64,000 nt of DNA from Harmothoe impar (lineage: Eukaryota; Annelida; Polychaeta; Phyllodocida; Polynoidae). Made by a program: the position numbers and the translations under genes. The notes beneath the pieces are model-generated. The model saw only the letters and a program-made list of their open reading frames with translations. It was not told the origin of the DNA and ran no database searches. Location of the stretch: the NCBI GenBank assembly GCA_947462335.1, contig OX381713.1, forward strand, positions 23,366,381-23,430,380, in the 5' to 3' direction. Positions 22,690-33,463 of the stretch are shown piece after piece (position 1 is the stretch's first letter; every line of letters begins with the position of its first letter).

Positions 22690-24990
22690 GATTATAATTG
22701 TACCTTGGACAGTTTGTCAAGGAGGTACATAGGGTAAATGTGGGTATCCCAGAAACATGCGCCCTATACCACCAAACTTGAAAACCTCTGTAAGGTAAAC
22801 AAACACATAGAGGTTCTGACTTTGGCAACAAAGTCTCCCACGAATAAGCATTGACTCGTCATAAGCGTATATCGCCCTCCGAAAGGCAATATCAAGACTT
22901 TTTACAAAGAACTAAGTGACATTATAAAGGACAGTGAAATGAGCGGAGGTGTGGATATGTGGGGACACAAAAGTTGATTATAAACATAGAAATAGCCACA
23001 AATATAAAAAGGCCCTACGTTTTTTGAGAGCAAATCATCTGAAACACTTACCCACAGGTTCGACTAGGCTACACAAAAGGGGTTCTACCACAATTGATCA
23101 CATTTATACGAACAAAGGCAAACACGTGTCCTCAGGAAATGTCAATGAATATTTAAGTGACCACATACCAATTTATGCAGTGTTTAAAAAGGTTAGGAAC
23201 CAACACAAGAAAAAACAGGTCGTGGGTAGGAGCTACAAGAACTACAACAAGAACAAGCTGATTGAAGCCATCGCCAAAGGCGTGAGCCCAGACTGCCTTG
23301 AAAATATGGATGCTGATGGACTTGCAATCTTACTCATTGAAAGTATTTCCGCCTACCTAGATGAGGATTGTCCGATCAGAAATTTCAACATCCCTGAAGA
23401 AGATAGACCCTGGGTAGACGGAACAATCAGGCAAATGATTAAGGACAGACGAAGGCACTTGCATCTTGCTGATAGATTCCAAGGCCCAGGGATCAATATG
23501 CAGGAGGACATAACTGCAGGCGACATTGACTTGGATAACCAGCTAGTCTTTGATGAGATTTCTGAAAAATCGTTCAAATATATGGTGGATGAAATTGAAA
23601 CAGTCAAATCCTCAGGCCTGGAGGACACTAGGACCATTGTCCTAAAAGACACAATGTTCTGCTATATGGACAGCATTTATGAACAAGTGTATACAAACCA
23701 ATGTCTTCCCAGATATCCTGAAGATAGACACTATTATAGCCCTACCTAAGGCTGGGGACTTAAGTACTGTACTGAACTGGCGACCGATTACGCTGCTACC
23801 AGTAGTTGGGAAAATTATAGAGAAAATTATTCATAGACAGTTGCTTGACTTTGCTGAGGAACACGGCCTAATACATGAAAATCAATACGGGTTTCTACCA
23901 AACAAGTCAACAGCCATGGCTATTCTACACTTGGTAGATCAACTGTACAGCGCAAGAAATAGAGAAGAGGTGGCCCTGGCGACTTTTCTGGACGTACGGA
24001 AAGCGTTTGACGTAGTATACCACGGCAGACTTTTAATGAAGTTGAAATATTATGGACTGTCAAAATCTGCCCTGACACTGATTGCAAGTTATTTGGAGAC
24101 CCGTCTATGCACTACCATCGCCAATGACTGTCGCTCAGGAACAAAACCAGTGACATATGGCGTTCCTCAAGGAAGCGTATTGGGCCCGTTGTTGTTTCTA
24201 TACTACATAAATGACCTTCCTGATATTGTCGAAAATACGGTGCCAATACTATATGCAGATGACCTGGTACTTATCAGTAGAGGTAAGGACCCTCAGTCTG
24301 TAAGAAATCTCCTACAAGATGATCTCACAAAGGTACACAAATGGTACAAAATAAATAGGCTAACCCCCAATGTGTCCAAGACCAAATGCATATGATTTAT
24401 TCCACCCCAGAAGATTGATCAAGTACAGGGTTACCCGGTACAACTTGGAGAATGAGTACTCGGTGAAGTGATGGAATTCAAGTATCTGGGGATCCTGCTG
24501 GATCGTGACTTAAAGTTTACCAAACACCTAGAACATGTTGACAATCAGTTGTCCTTAAAACTGACCAACTTCAGGTTCAATCGGAAATACATGAACATGG
24601 ATGGGGCAATTGCCATACATAAACAAGCTCTCGTGCCGTGTATGGAATATGGTGACTTTCTATTCGACTCAGCCCCCCCGTCAAAGACTAGAAAACTACA
24701 AACTCAGCAAAATAATAGCCTGAGAATATGTAATTGTCCCACTGGCCCGGGGCACTGAACTGTGAAAGGAAATTAAAACTAAGGACAATGTAACTATTGG
24801 CAAATGCCTATCAGTATGAACAATTTACGAGGAACTACCAAGAAAAGACTCAAACGCTATAACTTTTTTATATGCAGTTTATTATTTTTTGTACTACACT
24901 TGTATATATTTTTCCTCCACTGACCAATATGGCAGAACGTGTTACTACCTCTACATGAATATTCGGTCAATAAACTTATTCAAAAAGAAA
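22690..24990 (+). pseudogene. Second decayed LINE (APE endonuclease plus reverse transcriptase)
   Basis: Endonuclease remnants start near 22805 (LTLATKSPT, then VYRPPKGN at about 22870). TTIDHIYTNKG and YLSDHIPIY follow at about 23090-23175. After a linker shortened at about 23490, the reverse transcriptase reads WRPITLLPVVGKIIEKI, NQYGFLPNKST, ATFLDVRKAFDVV, GVPQGSVLGPLLF and YADDLVLIS (24240-24275). Its thumb (FKYLGILLDRDLKF) lies beyond a stop at 24395. A frameshift falls near 23690. The element ends near GGTCAATAAACTTATTCA at 24965. It belongs to a different family from the 18.7-kb LINE. No ORF1 is seen. Confidence 0.9.
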
Positions 24991-24993
24991 TAT

Positions 24994-25968
24994 CGCGCAC
25001 CTAGTGACAATATTACCCAAATGTTCTTCCCCAGCCCAATGCACTGTCATTAAAACAATTTTTAGTGATTTTTCAAAAAAAATGTTTAAGATGAAAAAAA
25101 AAATCTAGAAAAAAATGCATGCCAATAGCAACCCCCCTGTATGTTAAGCAGGGGCCTAAAAGTGACTAAATTTTTGGGTTATATTGTTGTGATTGTTGTC
25201 ATATCGCTCACACCATTGTGTTATATCGCTCACCCATTGACATACAGTGCATTTGGCCATATGGGTAGATTCGCTCATCTGTTTTCACACCCAAAAGTGT
25301 GAAAACAGGGTGGTTTACCCCACATATGCTCTCACACTGGTCTGGTGAGTAGCAGCATCCCCAAATTTTCATCAGTGTCAAAAAACATACAATGCTACCC
25401 TGTAACACTAATCCACTTATTTTATTTTTATTAAATATAATTATCATTTTTTTATTCTACAGATGAGCGATACTACAACATGCCTGAGCGATATTAGCCC
25501 TATGGGAATTAGTATAGAAACTGGTTATATGGAAAGATTAAGAAATGTGGATTTTTAAACGTTTTTGTTCATATCTAGCTCATTACATACATATATGGAC
25601 CAGAAATATGAAATACCGTAAATTCCCGCGTACTACCCGCGGGTTGTACGCGAATCAACCTCAGCTTTCATTTGATACCAAACATCCCTATATAGGGTGC
25701 GGGTTGTACGAGGGTTTTTATTACTATAGAACAGTACTAAAATAGAAGTTTTCAAACCCAGAAACGGGTTATAGAATTTTCCTAAGTTGGGGGTGCGGGT
25801 TATACGCGAGATGCGGGTTATACGCGGGAATTTACGGTACATTGAAATGATATGACATGAAATGTGGCTCACTACTGGGAAAAAATCTGAATTTTTTTTG
25901 AAAAATCAGCCTTTTAGGGGGGGGGTGCACGATATTACCACATGCGTGATATTACCCACATTTACCCT
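24994..25968 (+). mobile_element. TATCGC-word DNA element, copy 1
   Basis: It begins AATATCGCGCACC (left end slightly truncated) and ends GATATTACCCACATTTACCCT. The interior carries repeated TATATCGCTCAC words and a central hairpin CTGTTTTCACA..TGTGAAAACAG at about 25279. A TA-flanked MITE sits inside it at 25614-25839. Confidence 0.75.
25614..25839. mobile_element. TA-flanked MITE, TACCGTAAATTCCCGCGTA ends
   Basis: TACCGTAAATTCCCGCGTA is exactly inverted at the right (TACGCGGGAATTTACGGTA). GCGGGTTATACGCG/GCGGGTTGTACG words repeat inside each end. It is nested in the TATCGC element. A partial relative lies at about 39908-39960. Confidence 0.85.
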
Positions 25969-26828
25969 AGGGAAAAAACCCTTAGATTCTGTATCTATAC
26001 ACTGTGGATCAACGAAAAATGTTAAACATATATTACTAGATTGTAATCTGCCAGAGCTTAGAACTCAACTGCCCGGAAAAATTTTGAAGATAAATACTTG
26101 AAGTTTGTACAATATTATAGATGACAGGAAAATATCACAAATTGTAAATGTGGATCCTTATTGTAATACAGCTAATAGGGCAGGAGCCATAAATTGTATG
26201 TATACTCTCATATAAAAAAAATTATAATGTGATTAACTCATTGAGGGCAAATGTCGACTATACTCTACATCCATCCAAGGCCCAATGTTGACTATTTACT
26301 ACACCATGAAGGGCCGGATGTCGACTATAATTGACTTAACTCTATGAGATTAAGGAGACCCCCGGCCCCAGGGAAAAGATTTGGAAAAAAATCCGGCCCC
26401 TTGCCTAAAATAAATTTTCTTTGGACGGCCTGAATGGGTTAAGACAAATTTGGTGCCGACATATGGGAGTCCTGGGAGAATTGGGACACTAAATTAAAAT
26501 CATAACATGTTTGCTTGTGATTTCAACAATGCCAACAATAACCAAATGCCTTTGTTTCATGAAGAAAGGCTACCAATAAACCTTTCATTTGGACTATCTA
26601 GATTCATTCTAGCCTGCCATGATTCCCGTCTAGGGCCTTTTGAAATTTTGAGAAATTCCAGGGAGAACTGGGACACTTCGAAGAGAACTGGGACACCTGG
26701 GGAGAACTGGGACACACCAGGGAGAACTGGGACAGTGTGAATAGTGTGATTATTAACCAATGAAACATCCTTTTGCTTTACTTTACGTTCAATATGATCA
26801 TATGTAGGCTAACATATTAGCTTCAGTA

Positions 26829-27757
26829 GGGTAAATATGGGTAATATCGCGCATTTGGTAATATCGCGCACCCCCCCTAAAAGGCACATTTTTCTTCTTT
26901 TTTTCCAATTTTTTTTTTCAATATATCGGCACAATATATTTAGTATAATTTTTATTCATTTCATTTAACCTGGCTCTACATGTATATCAGGAACCAGAGA
27001 TGAACAAAGGCACCTAATAATTGGTATTTTTAATACTTGCTAAATCAGCAGTTTCTACGCCTATAGTAATTCCCATAGGGCTAATATCGCTCACTTTTCA
27101 TAGAATAAAAAAAAATAGAATAAATGACAATGAAAAAGTTGAAATGTCCTACAGGGTGGCTTTGTATGTTGTCTACGAAATGTATTATTTTGGGGATGCT
27201 ACCTCTCACCATACAGGAGTGACAACATGTAGGGTAAAGCACCCTGTTTTCACAATTTAGGTGTGAAAACAGTTGCAAGATATAACCAGTATGGTGAAAA
27301 ACACTGTATTTCAATGGGTGAGCGATATACCTAATGATATAAGCGATATAACCATAACTGCAGTGATATAACCCAAAAATTTAGCCAGACTTTTAGGCCC
27401 CTGCTCACCATACAAGGGGGTTGCAATTGGCATTTATTTTTTTCTATTTTTTTAGTTTTTAATTATTAAAAAAAGAATTACAAATAAAAATGGTTCTAAA
27501 CGACAGTGGAGTAGAGTACTGAGGAAACTTTGGGTACCGTATTCGACGTAATAAGCGCCCTGGGCGCTTATAAAATTAGTTTTAATGTAGTTTTAGTACT
27601 TAAGAGTTTAATTGTCTCCAAAATCGTGAAATTTGAGCCTTTGTTCTAGTCTAAAAAAGCCCAAAAAAAGGGGGGGCGCTTATTAGGGGGAGGGCGCTTA
27701 TTACGTCGAATACGGTAATATTGTTATTAGGTGCGCGATATTACCCGTATTTACCCT
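26829..27757 (-). mobile_element. TATCGC-word DNA element, copy 2 (inverted)
   Basis: GGGTAAATATGGGTAATATC at the left is inverted at the right as GATATTACCCGTATTTACCC. It is in the opposite orientation to the copies at 25.0 and 31.2 kb, recognised by the same central hairpin at 27244-27272. It contains the 183-bp MITE at 27535. Confidence 0.8.
27535..27717. mobile_element. TA-flanked MITE with 26-bp perfect TIRs
   Basis: TACCGTATTCGACGTAATAA.. at 27535-27560 is exactly inverted at 27692-27717. GGGCGCTTATTA words repeat within each end. It is the innermost of three nested elements. Confidence 0.9.
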
Positions 27758-27925
27758 GAATAGGAAAAATAATTAAAGCACAATAAATCTTCACCCGGAG
27801 TGTCCCAGTTCCCCCCGATAGTCAAGAGTGTCCCAGTTCTCCCTGCAATGAGTGTCCCAGTTCTCCCTAGGTTGAGATTTTTAAGCAAAATGTTAATACA
27901 GTTCAATGCTTAACTGTGTTTTTGT

Positions 27926-28985
27926 AAGGGAAAATGGGGTAATACGGGCCATGGGGTAATAAGGGACACTCTCATTTCAGACTGATAATAAAAGGTAGGC
28001 ATCAGATCATATATATTGCAGCATTTATTATGTTGTTGCAGGAATTATTATTTGAATTATACGCGGAAAATAAAATTGAATACCTGGAATATTGAGAGCT
28101 GACATCTTGATTAGTACAGCATAATTAGATCATTATTCATGTAAGCCCCTAGTTTGAGCAAAATGGTAATCTTTTTTTCTGGTTTCAACATAAAACACCC
28201 AATAGCTTATAAAATTAAATTATGGTTTGGTTATTTTCTGTGAAGTGTCTAGGAATTGACACCACTATTTGTGTGGTGTCCCGTATTACCCCAACCTCAT
28301 TTTTCGGTGGGGTAATACAGTCAAAGGCAATCCCTATGGCAATTTGTATGTATTTTTTCTACAAAAATGTTAAGCTATTTATCTTATTTAAAACCTCCAC
28401 ATGAAAGTGTGCCTTTGCAGAAACTACTTTTTTTCAAGATATCTAAATAAACATAGCTCTTTGTGAGATTTTGTTCATGTTTTAAATTTGCATATGGTCA
28501 TGCTTTGTGTGGGTATATCATGACATCCTGGTTACCATGGAAATGATGTAAACACTCCATTTTTGCCAAATTCTGCTAATTGTTTAATATTTTGACAAAT
28601 TCTCTCGACAAGAATATGCATATAGCACTCATTGAGGTAACAAAGTATCTTTATAATGTTTTGGGACAGTTTAAATCATCATATATTTTGTTAAGGTACC
28701 TCAAAGGCTTCCCATTCAAAGAATTCCACCAATGTGTGAAAGATATTTGGCCATTTTCACTGACGATTCCTATTCCGTTCCGTCTTACCCCACAATGGCG
28801 ACCCGTATTACCCGTATGGGTCACAAAATCTTTGAAATTATTAACTACAACCATTGTACCGGTACCTAAGGGAGTTTGAGGAAAGTTTTCTTCAACACAG
28901 TTGAATATAAAAGAGGAATGCTTAAAAAGTAGGTAAGAAAATATTTTGCTTTAATGGTCACCAGAAAGGCAGAAATTGCATGAAA
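27926..28985 (+). mobile_element. GGGGTAATA element, copy 1 (right end lost)
   Basis: It begins AGGGAAAATGGGGTAATACG and is highly similar along its length to 29116-30445. It lacks about 190 bp present in the other copies near 28520, and its right terminus is replaced by a CCCAGCTAGCACC fragment. Confidence 0.8.
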
Positions 28986-29115
28986 ACCCTTCCCAGCTAG
29001 CACCTTACATAAAAATAACTGGTAATTTCATGATATCATTTTTCGTTCCCAAGATGTCACATATGCAAGAAGTTTTTACGTGTCCTTCTGCATGGGTTCT
29101 TGATGTAAATATCTA

Positions 29116-30445
29116 GGGGAAGATGGGGTAATAAGGGCCATGGGGTAATAAGGGACACTCTCATTTCAGACTGATATTTCTTACTGAAAGGTAACAGTAA
29201 GAACTCAGTTTTCGTTTTATAATAAAAAGTAGGCATCAGATCATATATATTGCAGCATTTATTATGTTGTTAGAGGAATTATTATTTGAATTATACGCGG
29301 AAAATAAAATTGAATGTCTGGAATATTGAGGGCTGACATCTTGATTAGTAAAGCATAATTAGACACATCATTATTTATGTAAGCCCCTAGTTTGAGCAAA
29401 ATGGTAATATTTTTTCTGGTTTCAGGTGCTAAGGATAAAACACCCAATAGCTTATAAAATTAAATATGGTTTGGTTATTTTCTGTCAAGTGTCTAGGAAT
29501 TGACACCACTATTTGTGTGGTGTCCCGTATTACCCCATTCTCATTTTTCGGTGGGGTAACACGGGTCAAAGGCAATCCCTATGGCAATTTGTATATATTT
29601 TTTCTACAAAAATGTTAAGCTATCAATCTTATTTAAAACTTCCATATGAAAGAGTGCCTTTGCAGAAACTACTTTTTTTCAAGAATAAATATCTAAATAA
29701 ACTTAGTTTTTTGTGAGAATTTTTTCATGTTTTAAAATTGCATATGGTCATGCTTTGTGTGGCGGCCATTTTCCAAAATGGCAGCATGAAAATACAAGAA
29801 ATTTCAGGGTCAATTTGAACATCAAAGACAATTCACAATTTTTGCTGTTTCTAGTGTGCATCTCAACATAAATAGTCACAAAATAGCTTGAATTAAAGCT
29901 ATAGAGAAGCCCCGTCTAATAGGTAGGGTTTAGGGTATATCATGACATCCTGGTGACCATGGAAACAATGTAAACACTCCATTTTTGCCAAATTTTGCTA
30001 ATTGTTTTATATTTTGACAAATTCTCTCAACAAGAATAGGCATATAGGGCTCATTGAGGTAACAAAGTATCTTTATAATGTTTTGGGACAGTTTAAATCA
30101 TCATATGTTTTGTTAAGGTACCTCAAAGGCTTCTCATTCAAAGAATTCCACCCATGCATGAAAGATATTTGGCCATTTTCACTGATGATTCCTATTCCGT
30201 TCCATCTTACCCCACAATGGCGACCCGTATTACCCCACCGTGGGGTAATATGGGTCACAAAATCTTTGAAATTATTAACTACAACCATTGTACCTAAGGG
30301 AGTTTGGGGACATTTTTCTTCAACACAGTTAAATATAAAAGAGGAATGCTTAAAACGTAGGTAAAAAAATATTTTGCTTATGGTCACCAGAAAGGCAGAA
30401 TTTGCATGAAAACCCTTAGGTGTCCCGTATTCCCCCATCTTCCCC
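29116..30445 (+). mobile_element. GGGGTAATA element, copy 2 (complete)
   Basis: GGGGAAGATGGGGTAATAAG at the left faces CCCCCATCTTCCCC at the right, with TA directly outside both ends. Two inner inverted pairs of GGGGTAATACGGG occur at about 29523-29575 and 30224-30256. No convincing transposase frame is seen, so it is a non-autonomous element. Confidence 0.85.
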
Positions 30446-30760
30446 TATGTGTATTTTATATAAACATATTTATATAAAAGAGACATATTAATCAGTGATA
30501 CCTTTGGACTTAACAATGATGACATATATATGACCAGCTCTAGATGATGTCTAAAACATTTAAATGTAGACACGTCAAAAATATGTGATATGGAGATATC
30601 TAAAAGGCATGTTCCAGGGATGACATTTATACCAGTTTTGAGTATACCCCCTCCCCAGTAGTGATTATAAATCAGATAGGATAATTAGGATACCTCTGAG
30701 AGAGATTGTAGACATCATATAGTTATGTCCATTTTATGTCAATGTATCACATCTCCATAG

Positions 30761-30945
30761 GGGGGTGCAGAGGGGTCCCCCCCTCAGGTCTCAAGGTCGT
30801 TTTTTTAGACCCTTTATCCTATAATCAATTTTGTGCAAAAGTCGCCAGGTCGCTTAAATTATTGCCCCAGGTCGAAAAGTCGCCTGGAAAACGGCCGAAA
30901 ACGGCCCAGGTCGCCAGCTCGCCGAAAACCCCTCTGCAGTCACCA
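30761..30945. mobile_element. Compact GGTCGCC-repeat element
   Basis: GGGGGTGCAGAGGGGT at the left is inverted in CCCCTCTGCAG..CACC at the right. The interior holds repeated AAGTCGCCAGGTCGC and GGCCCAGGTCGCC words. Confidence 0.65.
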
Positions 30946-31167
30946 TAGGCACTCTGCATAGGAAACAAACACCTGCTCTGTGAAAGACACTTTAGCCACA
31001 GGCATTTTCCACTCCTTACAGACACATTTATCCTAGCCAGGAGGCCCAGATGTGATATCAGCCCAAAGCCAGAATTTCTTCATATACAATCTCAAAGGAC
31101 ACAGAAAAGGTGTCCACCCATGTGCCTTGGTTATCCAACTATATTTCAACTAGGCCTAGTCACTGTA

Positions 31168-31695
31168 GGGTAAATGTGGGTAATATCGCGCACCTAGCGA
31201 CGATATTACCCAAATGTTCCTCACCATTCTTTTCCATTGTCATTAAGAACGATTTTTATAAGTAAATCTAAAAAAATAAATTAAAACTAAAAAAAATGAA
31301 AAAAAATGCATGCCAGTTGCACCCCCCTTGTATGGTAAGCAGGGGCCTAAAAGTCTGGTTAAATATTTGGGTTATATCGTTATCATTGTGGTTATATCAC
31401 TCACACCTTTGTGTTATATCACTCACCCATTGAAATACAGTGCAATTTACCATATGGGTAATTCCGCTCACCTGTTTTCACACCCAAAAGTGTGAAAACA
31501 GGGTGCCTCACCCCAAATGCCATCACACCTGTCTGGTGAGAAGCAGCATCCCCAAATTTACACCACTGTTAGACAACACACAAAGCTACCCTGTAACACT
31601 AATCCACTCTTTTTCTTTTTATTTGATATATTATTTTTTATTTTATAAACAGGTGCGCGATATAACAACATGCCTGAGCGATATAAACTCTAACG
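31168..31695 (+). mobile_element. TATCGC-word DNA element, copy 3 (right end truncated)
   Basis: It begins AGGGTAAATGTGGGTAATAT with TA outside and keeps the central hairpin (31469-31500). Its right terminus is missing, and sequence of duplication copy A begins at about 31696. Confidence 0.75.
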
Positions 31696-31714
31696 GTATT
31701 ATAAACGTGATACC

Positions 31715-31775
31715 TAATTATAGTTCTTCCCGTCGCCGCTCCCTGGCGCGTCGATCGCAACATCCGCCATTTTGA
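31715..31775 (+). promoter_or_regulatory. Candidate TATA-less promoter with YY1-like site
   Basis: GTTCTTCCCGTCGCCGCTCC, GGCGCGTCGATCGC and CCGCCATTTTG lie just before the exon. CCGCCATTTTG matches the reverse complement of the YY1 core CAAAATGGCGG. The same arrangement is kept at 54586-54646. Confidence 0.4.
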
Positions 31776-31863
31776 ATGATTGCTCTGGCCGGTCCAAACA
31801 TTTCTCCTGTTTTTACGAAATATCCAGGATATGTTGTGGAGTTACACGCTTTTGATGTAGTAG
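31776..31863 (+). CDS. Candidate first exon with short ORF, conserved in both duplication copies
   Basis: Downstream of a GC-rich stretch and a YY1-like CCGCCATTTTGA, an ATG opens MIALAGPNISPVFTKYPG, then YVVELHAFDVV, and stops at a GTAAGT donor in phase 1. I do not recognise the protein. One reading is a leader exon of the USP gene. If joined to the acceptor at 39134, the frame adds seven codons and ends at TGA 39154-39156, making a 36-codon upstream ORF 21 bases before the USP ATG. The other reading is the first exon of a separate gene. The exon is kept in copy B with one Glu-to-Asp change. Confidence 0.5.
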
Positions 31864-32439
31864 GTAAGTTCACAGATATTCTATGACTGTTTAAGTTTAG
31901 TTCTATAACATGTATCCCTATTGTGATCCACGGTGTCATCTAGAAACATCAACTCCGCCTTGGTCGGCATGATCATGATGATTTTGGCATGTCACTGCCA
32001 GTGCCAAGTTTGTTGACAGCAAATGTTCACTCATTTTTGTGTGGAGTTTTCTGGGTGAGTCACACTTACCCTACTACACGTTTCAGGAGAATTTGGTATT
32101 CTATCTAAGAGAGGTGACTGATTTCTTAAATATGAATCTTTTGTGAATTAGAGAGTAATTTTCCGTGTTGTTTTGAAGACGTGTTGCTGGCCTACACTCA
32201 GTGTAACACTGGCTACAGACACTGAGACAGTTAGAATACACGTTGACTTTTATGAAGTGGGCGGGGTCACTGACTGAGATGAGAAGAACATTCTTTCATG
32301 TGTTTCTCCTATCTTTTTTTTTTTTTTTGGGGGGGGGGGAGGGGGGTAAATATGTTTAATTGGATATTCATGTTCAGGAATGGAAACACACGTACTCGTA
32401 GACTGAGAAGGAGTAAAGTCACAAAGTGTAGGCCTACAG

Positions 32440-33445
32440 GTAGAGATGGGCATCCAAATATATAATTTTGTGCAAGCTTATCGGAAATCATACCACATGA
32501 AAGCTGGAATCTTTGCCAACAGAATGTACTTTAAATAAATAAAATGTAGTAAGTAGAAGCAAAGCTATGAATTTTTGAAATAGAAAAGTTAGGAGTAATT
32601 TTCTGCCATCACTTTCTTGCCCTTATCAGCAGAGTGCGGGTAAATTAGGTCAATCCACAGCCCCCTGACTACACATACTGAATGGGGCATTTTTTACCTT
32701 CCCATTGATTATTTTTGAACAAATAATGATACAGAGAAGCCAGTCACATCAGTTTAAAGCAAACAGTTGGGTGGTTCTGTGGATATATTTTTATGGTGAT
32801 TTGACAATGGAAAGTTTATCATATCTTGATGGAAAGTCCAAATTTCTTGCCGCAGAGTAAAATCAGCAGAGCCAAATTTTTCCAATTTAATGCAAAACAT
32901 GCCCTCACTCTATGGCTTGGAGCTCCTTCGAGCTAATAGATAAGTGAAAGCTAATTGTAGATTCTTAGAGAGGACAAAATTGTGGACATTTTGATGGGGG
33001 TTTAAGGGAGTAAGAGAATTTTTTTCAATTTAAGAAATTGCTTTAAAAATTTGAAATAGGGGGGGCGGGAGTCAAAATTTTCAGAATTTTTTTTTTTACC
33101 ATAATTACTAAAATTAACATTTTTAGTGTCACATAGTGGCTTCATGGGCGTCATTTAGATAAGGATTGAGGAAATTACAACTGTTAATGAAAACTAAGGT
33201 TGAGTCAGAACCTCAGAATTTTTCTATAAATCACCCTTATGTTTGCCAGCTTATTGAAAAAAGTGTGTACCCTACAGAGAAATCATTGACATATTCAGAA
33301 TCCCTGACCTCTTTTGCATAACATACTAAAATTTAATTATATTCCATGGAGGGAATGTCCCAGAAACAGCATTTTGAAGGTGGCCCATTTACTATGGTGA
33401 CAGATATGCAGGCGCTGTGTGAGGCCAGGCCGTGCCCATCTCTAC
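32440..33445. mobile_element. 1,006-bp TIR element with 5-bp TSD, present only in copy A
   Basis: GTAGAGATGGGCA and TGCCCATCTCTAC are exact inverses at the ends, and TACAG flanks both sides. Copy B has the unoccupied site TACAGGCACAAAG at 57669. The interior is AT-rich with no coding frame. Confidence 0.85.
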
Positions 33446-33463
33446 TACAGGCACAAAGCCAAA

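Larger units (their letters stand above)
26640..27873. mobile_element. Outer element with tandem GAGAACTGGGACAC words
   Basis: Four direct copies of GAGAACTGGGACA lie at 26660-26740 and three inverted copies (TGTCCCAGTTCTCC) at 27800-27865. The intervening DNA is occupied by a TATCGC element. A related word GAGAATTGGGACAC lies at 26475, so the true left end may be farther left. Confidence 0.55.

Noticed and set aside
30002..30438. Frames on both strands of the GGGGTAATA elements as transposase remnants
   Set aside because: They recur only because the element copies are similar, overlap on both strands, and show no catalytic DDE/D pattern or helix-turn-helix I can see.
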